Shown here piece by piece: positions 11,190-20,640 of a stretch of 64,000 nt of DNA (positions within the stretch are counted from its first letter, which is position 1; each line of letters starts with the position of its first letter). Position numbers and translations under genes: made by a program. The stretch covers positions 2,420,001 through 2,484,000 of the forward strand of contig JAJEKV010000075.1 in assembly GCA_021234155.1 (NCBI GenBank). Reading direction: 5' to 3'. The notes below the pieces were generated by a model that saw nothing but the letters and a program-made list of their open reading frames with translations, ran no database searches and was not told the origin of the DNA. The DNA comes from Isoetes taiwanensis. Its lineage: Eukaryota; Streptophyta; Lycopodiopsida; Isoetales; Isoetaceae.

Positions 11190-12291
11190 CGAGGGCACTC
11201 CATAGAAGGCTTAACATAGAAAAATATTAAAGAGAGTATGCTTCCTAAAACAAGAAAAACATAACACAGGGAAGCATAGCCCACTTCCCTGACTCTGATG
11301 ATTAAAATTGAAGATTAAGATACTAGGAATTATAATCACAGAGCATTGCAGATTCACTTAGCAAGACTAAGCGAAAAACCACGAACACGAGAATCAAACA
11401 AAGAACTTGGAATTGAAATTGCAGTAGATTACATGACTAAGCTGCAAACAAAGATAGGCCAAGAAGCAGAGATGCAGGGCAATAGAGATATTTCAATAAA
11501 GACAAAGTTAAGGAGATAATCTAATAAAATCAGAGTTGCAGAGTCACAGAGTTACAGAGTTGATCACAGAGTCACAGAGTTTCTAAATCTATTAATAAAG
11601 TTAAGCACTGCAATCAAAAAGTTTCTAAAACCTATTAAAAACAGAGTCACAGAGTTTCTAATATATTAAAAACTTGAACATACTAACCTTTAGTTGCCAC
11701 ATCGAAGTGGGTGAAGCTCTAGAAACTGCAATTGAGCTCTGTTACAACTTTAGAAGCTCGAGTGCAGCTTATTACTAAGAAAAGCTCAAATTGAACTGGT
11801 ATTTTTGTAAACAGGCCAAAAATGAAGTAGGATACCTTGAACTGAAAGTAGTGGTCGAGAAATTTCGCTTGATTGAGAGATCGCTCAACACAAAGGCATT
11901 GGAAAGTAAGGCGCTCGAAGCAAAACGTCGCGGAAGAAATTAGGAATGAAGAAAATGAGATTCAAATTCGATTGAAATTAAAAAACAACACGGGTCGTAC
12001 AAAATTAATGAATAGATGCTCGCCATTAAAACCGTATAGTACCCTTATTACTTTTCAAGAAAATAAGAAAATTAATCCTGCCCGCAATTTAAAATTTAAA
12101 AACTTTCGCCCACGAATATCCCTTTCCCCAACTGCTTTTCAATCATTGGCCGGTACTAACTTTCTATTTTAAAAATGCCCGCTATTTGCATTCTTGGCTG
12201 CGCATTGGATCATGGAATTTGTGTTTCTCTCCTGCACCTAGAGAAACACAAGAACTATGTTTTCATTACAGTGTTTTAATTCGAGTTCGGG
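11190..12291. other. About 1.1 kb between the two divergent genes, no gene seen
   Basis: AT-rich. Contains a run of near-repeats of the 10-mer AGAGTCACAG / AGAGTTACAG between about 11531 and 11660 (several copies of CAGAGTCACAGAGTT). An open frame at 11873-12172 has no recognisable domain and is not preserved in copy B (37750-38060). This could be the promoter region of the plus-strand gene that follows. Confidence 0.5.
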
Positions 12292-14420
12292 ATGTCGCCA
12301 AGAAGGAAGCTTGCTGAAGCGCTGGATCAGGTTGCCATATCTCAGGTAGTTCTTCTATCAAGTGAGTGGATTGTGGCGCCATGACTAGTGCAACATAATT
12401 AAGAAAGCTTTGCAGATCGAGGAAATGAGCAATCAAGTAGGAGAAATGAAATTTTCCATTGGAGAAGCATGCTTCTTGTTAGAAAAAAACAGGAAAGATG
12501 TAATTGACAAGGGATTGTTGATAATATGGCACCAACTACAGCATGCCATGGAGTGCCCTTTGGACCTGATTATATTAGAATTAGATTGATAGATTGCTTT
12601 GCTGCCACTCATCTATTACGAAGACCACATGCAGGAGCAGAAACACTTGGAGAATCAGTAGGGAGTTTCTTGGCTTGGCTAACAACACTATTCAGAGAGG
12701 TATGTACTAAAATTTTACTGTAGCATTGTTGCTCTTTATTGTAGCTATTATAGCATACTTCTCGTGTCATCTTTACATGTGCTACTCACATGCATACTCA
12801 TTGAGCAAAAAATACTGCAGAGCTGGAATGGCGAAATACTGCATTGAGCAAAAAATACTGCAGAGCTGGAATGGCGAAATGATGTACTGATTCAGCAAAT
12901 ACGAAATGGGATATGTGCTGATGTATCTGGACCTGTTATATTACAAACAAAAATATTGGATACTTTTGTATGAGTCGCGCCTAGCACAACATATCTGTAT
13001 TTGGTAAATTATTATGTTTTTTCTTATGTGTATTTCATACAATTATTATCCATATACGTGTTGCGCGCACTGTCGCGCGTAGCGTGGTGTAGGCATTGTC
13101 TAAATATTTCATTTATTGTTATTGCATACAATACTATGTTTTCCTCAACCTTTCTTCTAAATTTCAAATTTCTCATGAAGCTAGTGCTGAGGAACCCTGT
13201 AACCAAGAATCTCGAGCAGAGAAGAATGATGCTGATTACATGAATGTGGAAGAGATTAATGCAATTAAGAATGAGCAGCCACCTGAACCAAATGCAGAAA
13301 CTATTAAAAACCCAGCTGGTGCTAATGATAAAAGAAGAATAGTGGTTTCAGTTAATATGAAAGGATGAGAAAGTGAATTTGCATCATCGATTGCAATAGA
13401 GGAATTGTTGGTGAAGGTGTGCTTATACTATGGGATTACATGCACTACTATAATGGACAGGCTCATTGGTGATGACTTTGTGGGAGTCTCCATTTCTTCA
13501 ATACAGCTTCATAACTTCAGTGTTGAGCTGAAGGACAAATCTTTTGCTATGCTTGCAATAATATCAATAGTGGTTTAGAGTTGCCCGCCTTGTTGCTCGG
13601 GCGATGGACTCCATCGAGATAATAGGAAAAAGGTTGCTTCAAAGAACCGAAATGTGTTGGAGAAAATAATGTGGTGGTGGATGAAAATGACATTCCTTCC
13701 ATACCTCCTATGGATGTATCCATATCGAAAGAGGGCCTTCAACTTCTTGACGAGGAAGAAGAGGAAGGAAAAGGTTCGATCTGAAAAGATACTAACAACC
13801 GCATTGAAGAGACCATGCAAGCCATTAGAGGAGGGGGGGAGGGGGGATTGTGGCGGCCCCAACAACTACTTTGGTAGATTCACAGTGAAAGAACTTGTGG
13901 AAGCCAGATCAATCTACAAGGAGAAAACTCATGACGCTAGAAAAACTTATATTTACAATATCATAGAACATGCATTTAAGCCATCATCTGATGTCGGGAA
14001 TGAGATTTCCGATTGGTGGGAAATGGATATGCAAAGACCGCAAAGGACAACCATACTAGGTATATCAGCTCTAGATTGGCATGGTAATCGGGGAAAGGCG
14101 AGGACAACCCCAGGGTGCTTGCAGCTCAGAGAATTTATTCGAGAAGTTTATTAACTATCATGCTGAGAGTATGCCTCACAAAAGTGCGGTTGATGAAGAG
14201 GGGTGCAGGAAAGTATTTCGAATGTTGCCTGCATATTTCACACAAAAAGTGATTTTACAAATGATCCACAATTTTTTAGAGGAAATGGGTGTGGACAAGA
14301 TTTCACATCAGCCTTTAGCAAGCTCTGGAGTAAGCATTTTTCAGATGTCAAAAGAATGCAATATAACAACTTCTCAAAGTGCAATTCAGTCCAATGTACT
14401 GTTAAACAAGCCTTGTAGCT
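12292..14420 (+). pseudogene. Broken plus-strand multi-exon gene with DUF8039-like segment (copy A)
   Basis: A first exon 12292-12345 (MSPRRKLAEALDQVAISQ) ends at a GT donor (CTCAG/GTAGTT). An acceptor CTTTGCAG precedes the second exon at 12416, which reads in the same phase (IEEMSNQVGEMKFSIGEACF). A one-base frameshift near 12520 leads into a segment with HGVPFGPDYIRIRLIDCF and ETLGESVGSFLAW (12526-12700). The pattern hydrophobic-G-V-P-x-G-x-x-Y-[IV]-R-[IV] followed by TLG/AVGSF-x-AW resembles the plant domain DUF8039, often found in transposon-derived proteins; this is recalled by eye. Later pieces at 13180-13370, 13380-13600, 13650-14150 and 14160-14420 carry acidic and basic stretches and DARKTYIYNIIEHAFKP, but I cannot name them. 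Stops and frameshifts prevent a continuous product. A minus-strand LINE follows directly. Confidence 0.45.
12799..12884 (+). repeat. 43-bp tandem repeat, two units (copy A)
   Basis: A 43-nt unit starting CATTGAGCAAAAAATACTGC occurs at 12799-12841 and 12842-12884. The first 39 nt of the two units are identical. In copy B the same place holds three CATTGAGCAAAA units (38747, 38799, 38861), so copy number differs between the blocks. The repeat lies between segments of the DUF8039-like gene, probably in an intron. Confidence 0.8.
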
Positions 14421-15640
14421 AGGACCACGCTGGTTGAACCTCTGGACAATCAAAGAGGCAGTGCTCAAGAGTCTCAACGGCTGAAAGGCAGAGCGGGCAT
14501 ACTGCAGACATGCGAGGATCATAGCGATGTCGGAAGGCGTTAACGCGCAGGCATCTGTAGATAACCTGTCATCGTAGTACAGAGACTTTAGGGTGGAGCA
14601 ACTTATCCCAAAGCCATCGCCATGTACGACATAAAGTGTGTTGTGGAACCTGAAGGTGCCACCCATCTGGCAACTGGAGGGGCTGTGGTGAAAGAAGGCG
14701 ATATACTGATCTGACAAAGTGCTTGCCTTTGTGAATATTTTCTGCGACCTTCACCCATAGAGACACATCCCAACGAGAGAGCAAGAACTTTGCCTGAAAT
14801 TCAGGCCAAGATAGTAGGCGACCCGCTTCATACCATGCTTGAATAGAGACAACGCCTGCCAGAACCCATCGTCTCTGTGTAAAGGGATGAACTGATGATG
14901 CCAGTGGAGGTGCTGAGGGGTCTGGAGGCAGTGGTGCCCACCACCATGGAGTCTCCAATATGGGTGTGAATGGAGGGGCATGGCCAGAAACGATGTTTGA
15001 TTGCCTCTCATGCTGTCAACAAGCCATGCAAAAATGGAGAAGCACTTGGAAAAGGATGCAGAGTCTGAAATAATGCCCAAGATAGGACTGGTTTGACAGC
15101 TTTTTTACCTAGAGGGATACAGTGACTAAGAGCTTGTTTAAGAAGGCGTAAACCAGGAGAATCATCTTCACCATTCAAGAGTCTCCAAATGAACTTTGAA
15201 ATAAGGACTTTGCTTTGCAGTAAGAAGTCCATCATACCCAGACCACCTGCCCATTTGAGAAGGATGCACTTCGACCACGCCACCTTAATCACGGCACCTT
15301 CCTCAGTACCCCCCCATATAAAGTTCCGAACTATTGCAATGAGCTCACGTACTTTATTCTGTGGGGCTAGCAGTATGGATGCCATATAAACATGGGTACT
15401 ACTAAGGACCGACTTGGCCCTTTATGTCGCGCCCGCAAGAGACAACTTTAGATGGACCACGCATAACAAGTGCTTCTCCAAACCCTTAATGATCTCCTCC
15501 TATGCAGCTCCCATAGTAACATGGATGCCAACTGGAATCCCTAACAACTTGATGGCCTGTAACATATTAACCATGCGAAGTCTTCTAAAAATAGGTATTT
15601 GCATTAACCTTTCACAGTGTTTCTTTGATTGAAATTCACA
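14420..15640 (-). mobile_element. 5'-truncated L1-type LINE, minus strand (copy A)
   Basis: Read on the minus strand from about 15640 down: LLGIPVGIHVTMGAA near 15500-15545 (C-terminal to the RT catalytic core), then KSVLSSTHVYMASILLAPQN, FIWGGTEEGAVIKVAWSKC and GGLGMMDFLLQSKVLISKF (15385-15180). It ends with a zf-RVT-like Cys/His motif CPLC...ETLEHCLFDCP at about 14500-14430. This order (RT C-terminus then zf-RVT-like domain) is standard for plant L1-type ORF2. The catalytic RT core and endonuclease are absent, as expected from 5' truncation during target-primed reverse transcription. Frameshifts split the frame. No poly-A tail is evident at about 14420. Confidence 0.8.
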
Positions 15641-15718
15641 ATTTCGCAGTCCTTTCAAGCTCTTTTTTTTATGCTTGTATTCTACAAAGAAGAGCATTTA
15701 TCAATTGCAGCACTATAG

Positions 15719-16420
15719 CTAGATAGATAGATAAGATTTTTTATGTCCATAGGGACCCTAAAGTAGGCCATGGAACATATACAGCAAAGGGCATAAGCCC
15801 AAATAAAGCTAAGGGCTAAGCCTCATTACAAAACACCAAGGGAATCAAGAGTACAAAGTGGAAGCAACTAAAGGTAACTCCAGCAAGAGTTCTGAGGCCA
15901 CTGGTTAGAAATAAGTGATGTGCCTCCCCTGTACACTGCCCACTTTTTTTGGAGCCTCACCGTTTGCACCTTGCACAACCTCTCCATCGTCGAGTTAACT
16001 AAATTGCAGAGAGATCCTGTTGCAAAGAAAAGTTAGTACCTTTGAGATGACTCCCATGTTGTAGCCTGTCTTGTGATATAGAAAAATACACTAGAAGATG
16101 GCATGGTTGGTTTGATCTCTGATCACCAACTCTTTGTGTTGTAAAAGTTTCCCGAGCTCTGTATGTGTATTGAATATGTGAAAAAATATGCAACTGCCTT
16201 CGTATCTGAACAAGAGCATGTTCCTTGAACCCCTACTATATGATAAGTTCAAGTTCTGGTCCTGCTCAGGATAATCTAATCCTGTATTGTGTGGTATCTG
16301 AATCTCTTGTTTCTGGCTCCTATGCACTATACCCAACCCCTTCTCACACTTGTACATCCAGTCTGCAGAGAGTCGAAGCTAAGGGCTCTAGCATATTTCT
16401 GCAGGTGGAACAGGTGAAAC
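15719..16420 (-). mobile_element. ORF1-only LINE-derived element, minus strand (copy A)
   Basis: On the minus strand an ORF1p-like segment (about 16260-16000) includes NMLLFRYEGSCIFFHIF and, after a frame change, QPCHLLVYF...RLQHGSHLKGTNFSLQQDLS. It matches the element at 47082-48207 residue by residue in pattern (RPRHLLVRF...VLQHGNHLRGTSFSVQEDLS). L1 ORF1p has an RRM followed by a C-terminal domain beginning RPRxxxVxF, which fits. No RT follows; instead there is a short noncoding stretch. The 3' end, in its own direction, reads GGGTCCCTATGGACATAAAA then CTTATC and a (TATC)n tail (15719-15735). That end is shared with the 48 kb copy. The 5' end is not defined. Confidence 0.7.
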
Positions 16421-17600
16421 CGGTGGAACACGTTCCGTATACTTAGTGGAACATGGCATCAATATATGAAACATAATCCCGGGTTTGAGTGATGACATCG
16501 ATGCATAATACTTTACCAGGTGGTGAATGTGGTTGTGATTTATAGCCGTCCATAATTTTAGAATACAACAAAACCAGGGCTTGAATCATGAGCTTGCCTT
16601 CTACCAAAATAGTTGGGCCTACCATAGATGCCTGTTGCCAAATACTGGAGACAATGTCCTGATCTAATGCGGAGATAATTGCGTGAAAATTGAATTCTAT
16701 GGTGCACCTATGTGCAAAAAGAAAAATTAATATTGATAAAGATGCTTCATCATAAGTATTTAAATGCGGGAATAGAACATAAGCAAGGCATCACCTCAAG
16801 CACAACCTAAATGGATGCGACCAAGAGGGAGGATCCAATGCGATAAATACAAACCAAAGCGCGACATTCCCAATAGGCTTTGATAACATTCCCATGACCT
16901 CGGTGCGGGGAGGCGGGTCAAATGACAAGGTCAATTTCCAACACGGAGGAATTGACATGCCAAAGCCAACCAAAGGGTAACACCGAGGAGGGTATCAAGC
17001 GAAGTGGCATACAACCCGAGAATGAAAATGGGACCGAACACCACAACTTCCGCATTGTAGCACGCGACAACAAAGTGAAATGGACCTCCACCCCTTCCAA
17101 CTCGATGTCTGAATATACACAAAGCCCGAAAACCAAAGATGAGTCCGTAAAATAGGCCCAATATGGTTAGCCAAAATGACCAAGGCAAACAACCCATTCT
17201 AACTCCCTATCTTGCAAACTCGAAAAAAATCGCCAACTGGTTACTAACCTAACAAAGACCATCCCAAGTAGTCATTGAGGCGAGCATCGGTGTTTGACAT
17301 GGTCGGTGCTTAAAAGGGTTAGTCAAACGCCCGGGTTCCCATTGAGCCAAAATGCATGCCAATTAAGGATCAACGCCACCCAATAAGGTTCCCCTGGGAT
17401 CATACTCGACTCCATGAACAACCACTACCAAGATGTATAAAGCATATCCATTCTAGCTATAGAAATGCTTGAAGAGAGGAACTAATGTCCGAAGTTCGAG
17501 GGTTCTTGCAATTTTGGAATAAAATATCCAACATAGACCTAATCCATGTTTCATTTATTGCAGAAAAAGTATGTCTGTTTTAATAAAAAAAAAATCTAAG
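16421..17600. other. About 1.2 kb with no recognisable gene (copy A)
   Basis: Frames on both strands around 16790-17200 have unusual composition and no conserved frame with copy B (42410-43570). I see no domain. The region ends at the peroxiredoxin promoter. Confidence 0.5.
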
Positions 17601-17607
17601 GGGTGAT

Positions 17608-17895
17608 CATGCATATTGAAGTGTAGGCATTTTATATTAGAAAATTTAATTGTAGAATTCATAGGTTGGGAACAAGACTAGTGGACCCATGCACCATGTT
17701 AAATTTATGCGAGCTTGATGGTTTTTATACATAGTTTACTTACTTCAATAAGAAAACGTAGAAATCATACTACACTATAATAAGAAGCTTTAGAAGTTTA
17801 TGTTTGGAGCAAACAAGTAATCAACCAAATGGCGGCTTCTTAAATAATGCGGCGGTGGTCGCAACAATTGCGGCTGCTCTTGATGCATATAAATA
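17608..17895 (+). promoter_or_regulatory. Peroxiredoxin promoter, copy A: RY-core motifs and TATA box
   Basis: A TATA box TATAAATA is at 17888-17895, about 205 bp before the ATG at 18101. Two RY-core matches (CATGCAT 17608-17614, CATGCA 17688-17693) lie upstream. RY elements are bound by B3 factors such as ABI3 in seed genes, and plant 1-Cys peroxiredoxins are classically seed/desiccation genes, so they fit, but short motifs also occur by chance. The TATA region is shared by all three peroxiredoxin copies. Confidence 0.5.
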
Positions 17896-18100
17896 GCCCC
17901 AGATGAAAAACTGAGACAGTCTGGGTTGATCAAGGCTAGCATAATCCCAATACAGAGGTCGCATTTCTTGTAATACACACTTTTGCTAGATTGACCATCA
18001 AGTAACTAGTTTTCTCTAAGGACTTGTTTTAGTTGGCTTCTCTCTCATAGCTGATTTTGTGTAGAAGCAACTGCCAAGTCTTCTTATATTCTTTTGCATA

Positions 18101-18844
18101 ATGGTTCTACAATTGGGTGACAAAGTTCCAGATTTCATAGCAGAAACAACACAAGGGATGCTAGATTTCTATGACTACATCTACAAAAGCTGGGTGATAA
18201 TATTCTCACATCCAGATGATTTCACACCAGTATGCACAACTGAGCTTGCAGCAATGGCAAAGCATATGCGGAGTTTGAGAAGAGAGGGTGAAAGTGTTGG
18301 CACTGAGCTGCAATTCAATAGAATCACACAAGGCATGGATACGAGACATAGAGGCCTACATGCCAGGGATTAAAGTAAACTATCCTATAATAGCAGATGA
18401 AGGCAGGGAGCTAGCAAGCAAGTTTGGGATGATAGATCCTTCAATGAAAGATACAAAAGGAGAGGCATTAACAGCAAGGGCAGTTTTTATCATAGGCCCC
18501 AATAAAAAGCTCAAGCTTTCTCTTCTTTATCCTGCTACTACGGTAGAAATATGGAGGAAATAATTCGGGTGTTGGATTCCCTACAACTCAACTGCCGCAT
18601 TTGATGTTTACAACTCCTGGCGATTGGCAAGTCGGGAGACGATTGCATGATTCATCTGAGAATCGGATCACGAGGTTCTTTGCTAAGAGTTTTCCAAAAG
18701 GTTTTAAGGCGTCCGTCTACCTTCTATGAAGAAATATATCGTTCCTCCTCATCACTTGTTGAGGGTACATTAAATAATGCTCTTGGGCGGTTTGCTTACG
18801 TGTTAAAGGCTTGCGAGCTTGGTTTAGGGTTGTTTAGCATTTAA
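18101..18844 (+). pseudogene. 1-Cys peroxiredoxin, copy A, frameshifted as written
   Basis: Same gene as 44078-44821, reading correctly for the first 57 codons through HPDDFTPVCTTE, which keeps the peroxidatic cysteine (codon 45). It then breaks at position 18269, where copy B has CCAGAG and this copy has CGGAG. About fifteen further differences follow, almost all at CAG or CTG in copy B (for example CCTGCTGATT becomes CCTGGCGATT). Both single-base gains and losses occur. A pseudogene with this pattern would be odd; base-calling error on methylated CWG sites is an alternative. As written it would give a truncated, inactive protein. The promoter and TATA box at 17888 are intact. Confidence 0.85.
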
Positions 18845-19960
18845 GCATGTACATGATGAATAATGTTACGTATTGCCTTTCCAAGAGCTACATGCCTTGA
18901 GTGGTATATTTTGCCGGTGTTGTCGACAAATTATTTGTAAATTTGACTTTTTTGAACTAATTAATATACAATTATACTCATCATACATTCTCGTGGAGTT
19001 AAAAGAAATGTATCTATTTATCAATCTATATATATTATAAAGGCTAATAGCTCTTTTGCATATTTTACATGTAAGTATTGCTTTCTTCAAAGATGATAGT
19101 GGATGCCTCCTTTATTGATTCCTTGTCTAAAACTCTTCAGCTATGATGCATCAAGACAAGCAAAAGTAGGAGACCAAAATATATCTCAAAATATTAGATG
19201 TCTTCATTTTGTCTTTTACCTTTGTATTATTATGAAATACAATGTGCTAAACGTGCTTCTCTTTATTCATCTTTGTTGATTTGGCTAGTAATACCATAAC
19301 CAATGCAATATACAGAGCTAAAGAAGTATAATAGGTACAAAATAATCTTCCAATGGTTGGGCTTTCCATCAAATTTAATTATTATTACTACTAGACCAAT
19401 GGGCATAAATGGGTTGATATGCACAATCGTTTTTCAATTCTACTTAGGATGTTGCGTGTAACAGATTTGACCATCATTTTTAAGGAAAAAAAAATCACGA
19501 TGATGTCGTGTAAACCACCTTCTTGTATTATCCTTGTGCATGCATATCTCCATAATTCAAATGCCTATCTGATCATATAAGATGTTATTGTTGTATCCAA
19601 ATTCGCATCTAACGATCATGTATGGGCTAATTCCTTTTATAAAAATCATACAAAATCATGACATTTACTACTTCCGGCTTCTACAATGACAAGAATGATA
19701 CATAAAGGCGATTGCACCTACGCAAAATAAAAGATCAGTCTATTAATCTATCAAATTGTAATCTAAAAATAAAAAATAAAATAGCTCATTTCGCGATTAA
19801 TCATCCTTAACTTTTGGCCGTGTTCACAAAGGTTTAATCGCACACTAGAGCCTCGGCCCGAGCCTAAATGCATGTCAACCAAGGACCAACACCACGGTAA
19901 GGATCCTCTAGCTTGATTTTGAAGTTTGCTTGTCTAGTCGATTCCATGAACAATGACTAC
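18845..19960. other. 3' flank of peroxiredoxin A, no gene
   Basis: AT-rich downstream sequence, nearly identical to copy B (44822-45940) and recognisable, with more substitutions, behind peroxiredoxin C (48990-49500). The duplication that made copy C therefore included at least 500 bp of 3' flank. No coding frame is supported. Confidence 0.65.
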
Positions 19961-20090
19961 CATGTTGAATAGAATAGAATAGAGTAAAAGCGAGAATAGA
20001 TTTTCTTTAACATCCACGAGGATCAAAAGGCCATGGGACCCATACACTAGAGCTAGTACAACCATTACTACTAGGATTTAAAACCCACCT
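19961..20090 (-). mobile_element. 3' end of an ORF1-only-type element with (TATTC)n tail (copy A)
   Basis: In its own (minus) direction the sequence reads ATGGGTCCCATGGCC, then CCTCGTGGATGTTAAAGAAA, then a TATTC repeat (GAATA repeats at 19965-19983 on the plus strand). This matches the 3' ends at 48.07 kb (TTCCCGTGGACGTAAAAATTC plus TTATC repeats) and 15.74 kb (TCCCTATGGACATAAAA plus TATC repeats). The body toward 20640 is not recognisable. Inferred to be a third, short member of the family. Confidence 0.5.
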
Positions 20091-20640
20091 TTTTCGAAAG
20101 CTTTTGAAGGGACAAATCTTTGCGGTAATGATAATACTAGATAATCGATAAAAAATAAGTTTGTGCAAAGAAGATCATGGTGACTCTTGATGTCTCAACA
20201 TTTGAAGATCACGCATCTAGAACCTCAATTATGTATAATGCCAAGCCATGCACGAGGCGGTGCTATGAAAGTTGTGGGAGTGTGGAATGTAATCTTTGAT
20301 GTTAAATCCGATTCTGATCAGCTCAAAAGCGAGAACATCTCCAAATGTATGGTTGAGCATGCATGCAATGCACACAGGGGATTCACTGTATGTATATTGG
20401 ATATGCCATCTGCGAAGATGGGTTCGGAGTAAAAACTCACTCCTTATTTATCAATGTTCTAACGAGAAATCCCTTTTCCTACTTTTATCCATCTGGCGCA
20501 TGTATACCCCATAAAATATTTCTCTGGAGAAACCCATTATATGTATTCTCGCCCATATTCAACATTTTACATATTTTTATATGTATTCTATATCTCTTAG
20601 TGTATTTTCATGCAACTAATTCGATATTGCATATTTTTGG

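Larger units (their letters stand above)
1..20640 (+). repeat. Copy A of a >20 kb direct duplication
   Basis: The whole stretch reappears in the same order and orientation at about 26305-46632. Anchors include the AATTATATG-rich start, the LINE RT at 4.1 kb, the fold-back element at 10.75 kb, the ORF1-like element at 16.2 kb and the peroxiredoxin at 18.1 kb. The offset drifts from about 26294 at the left to about 25990 at the right, so the copies differ by many small indels. Homology is already present at base 1, so the left boundary is outside the window. The right boundary is at about 20640, where copy A runs into a LINE and copy B continues into other sequence. It could be a true tandem duplication or two haplotypes or read sets joined by the assembler. 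Confidence 0.93.

Noticed and set aside
11873-12172. 99-codon plus-strand frame between the divergent genes
   Set aside because: The frame is not conserved in copy B, there is no domain, and its composition follows the AT-rich background.
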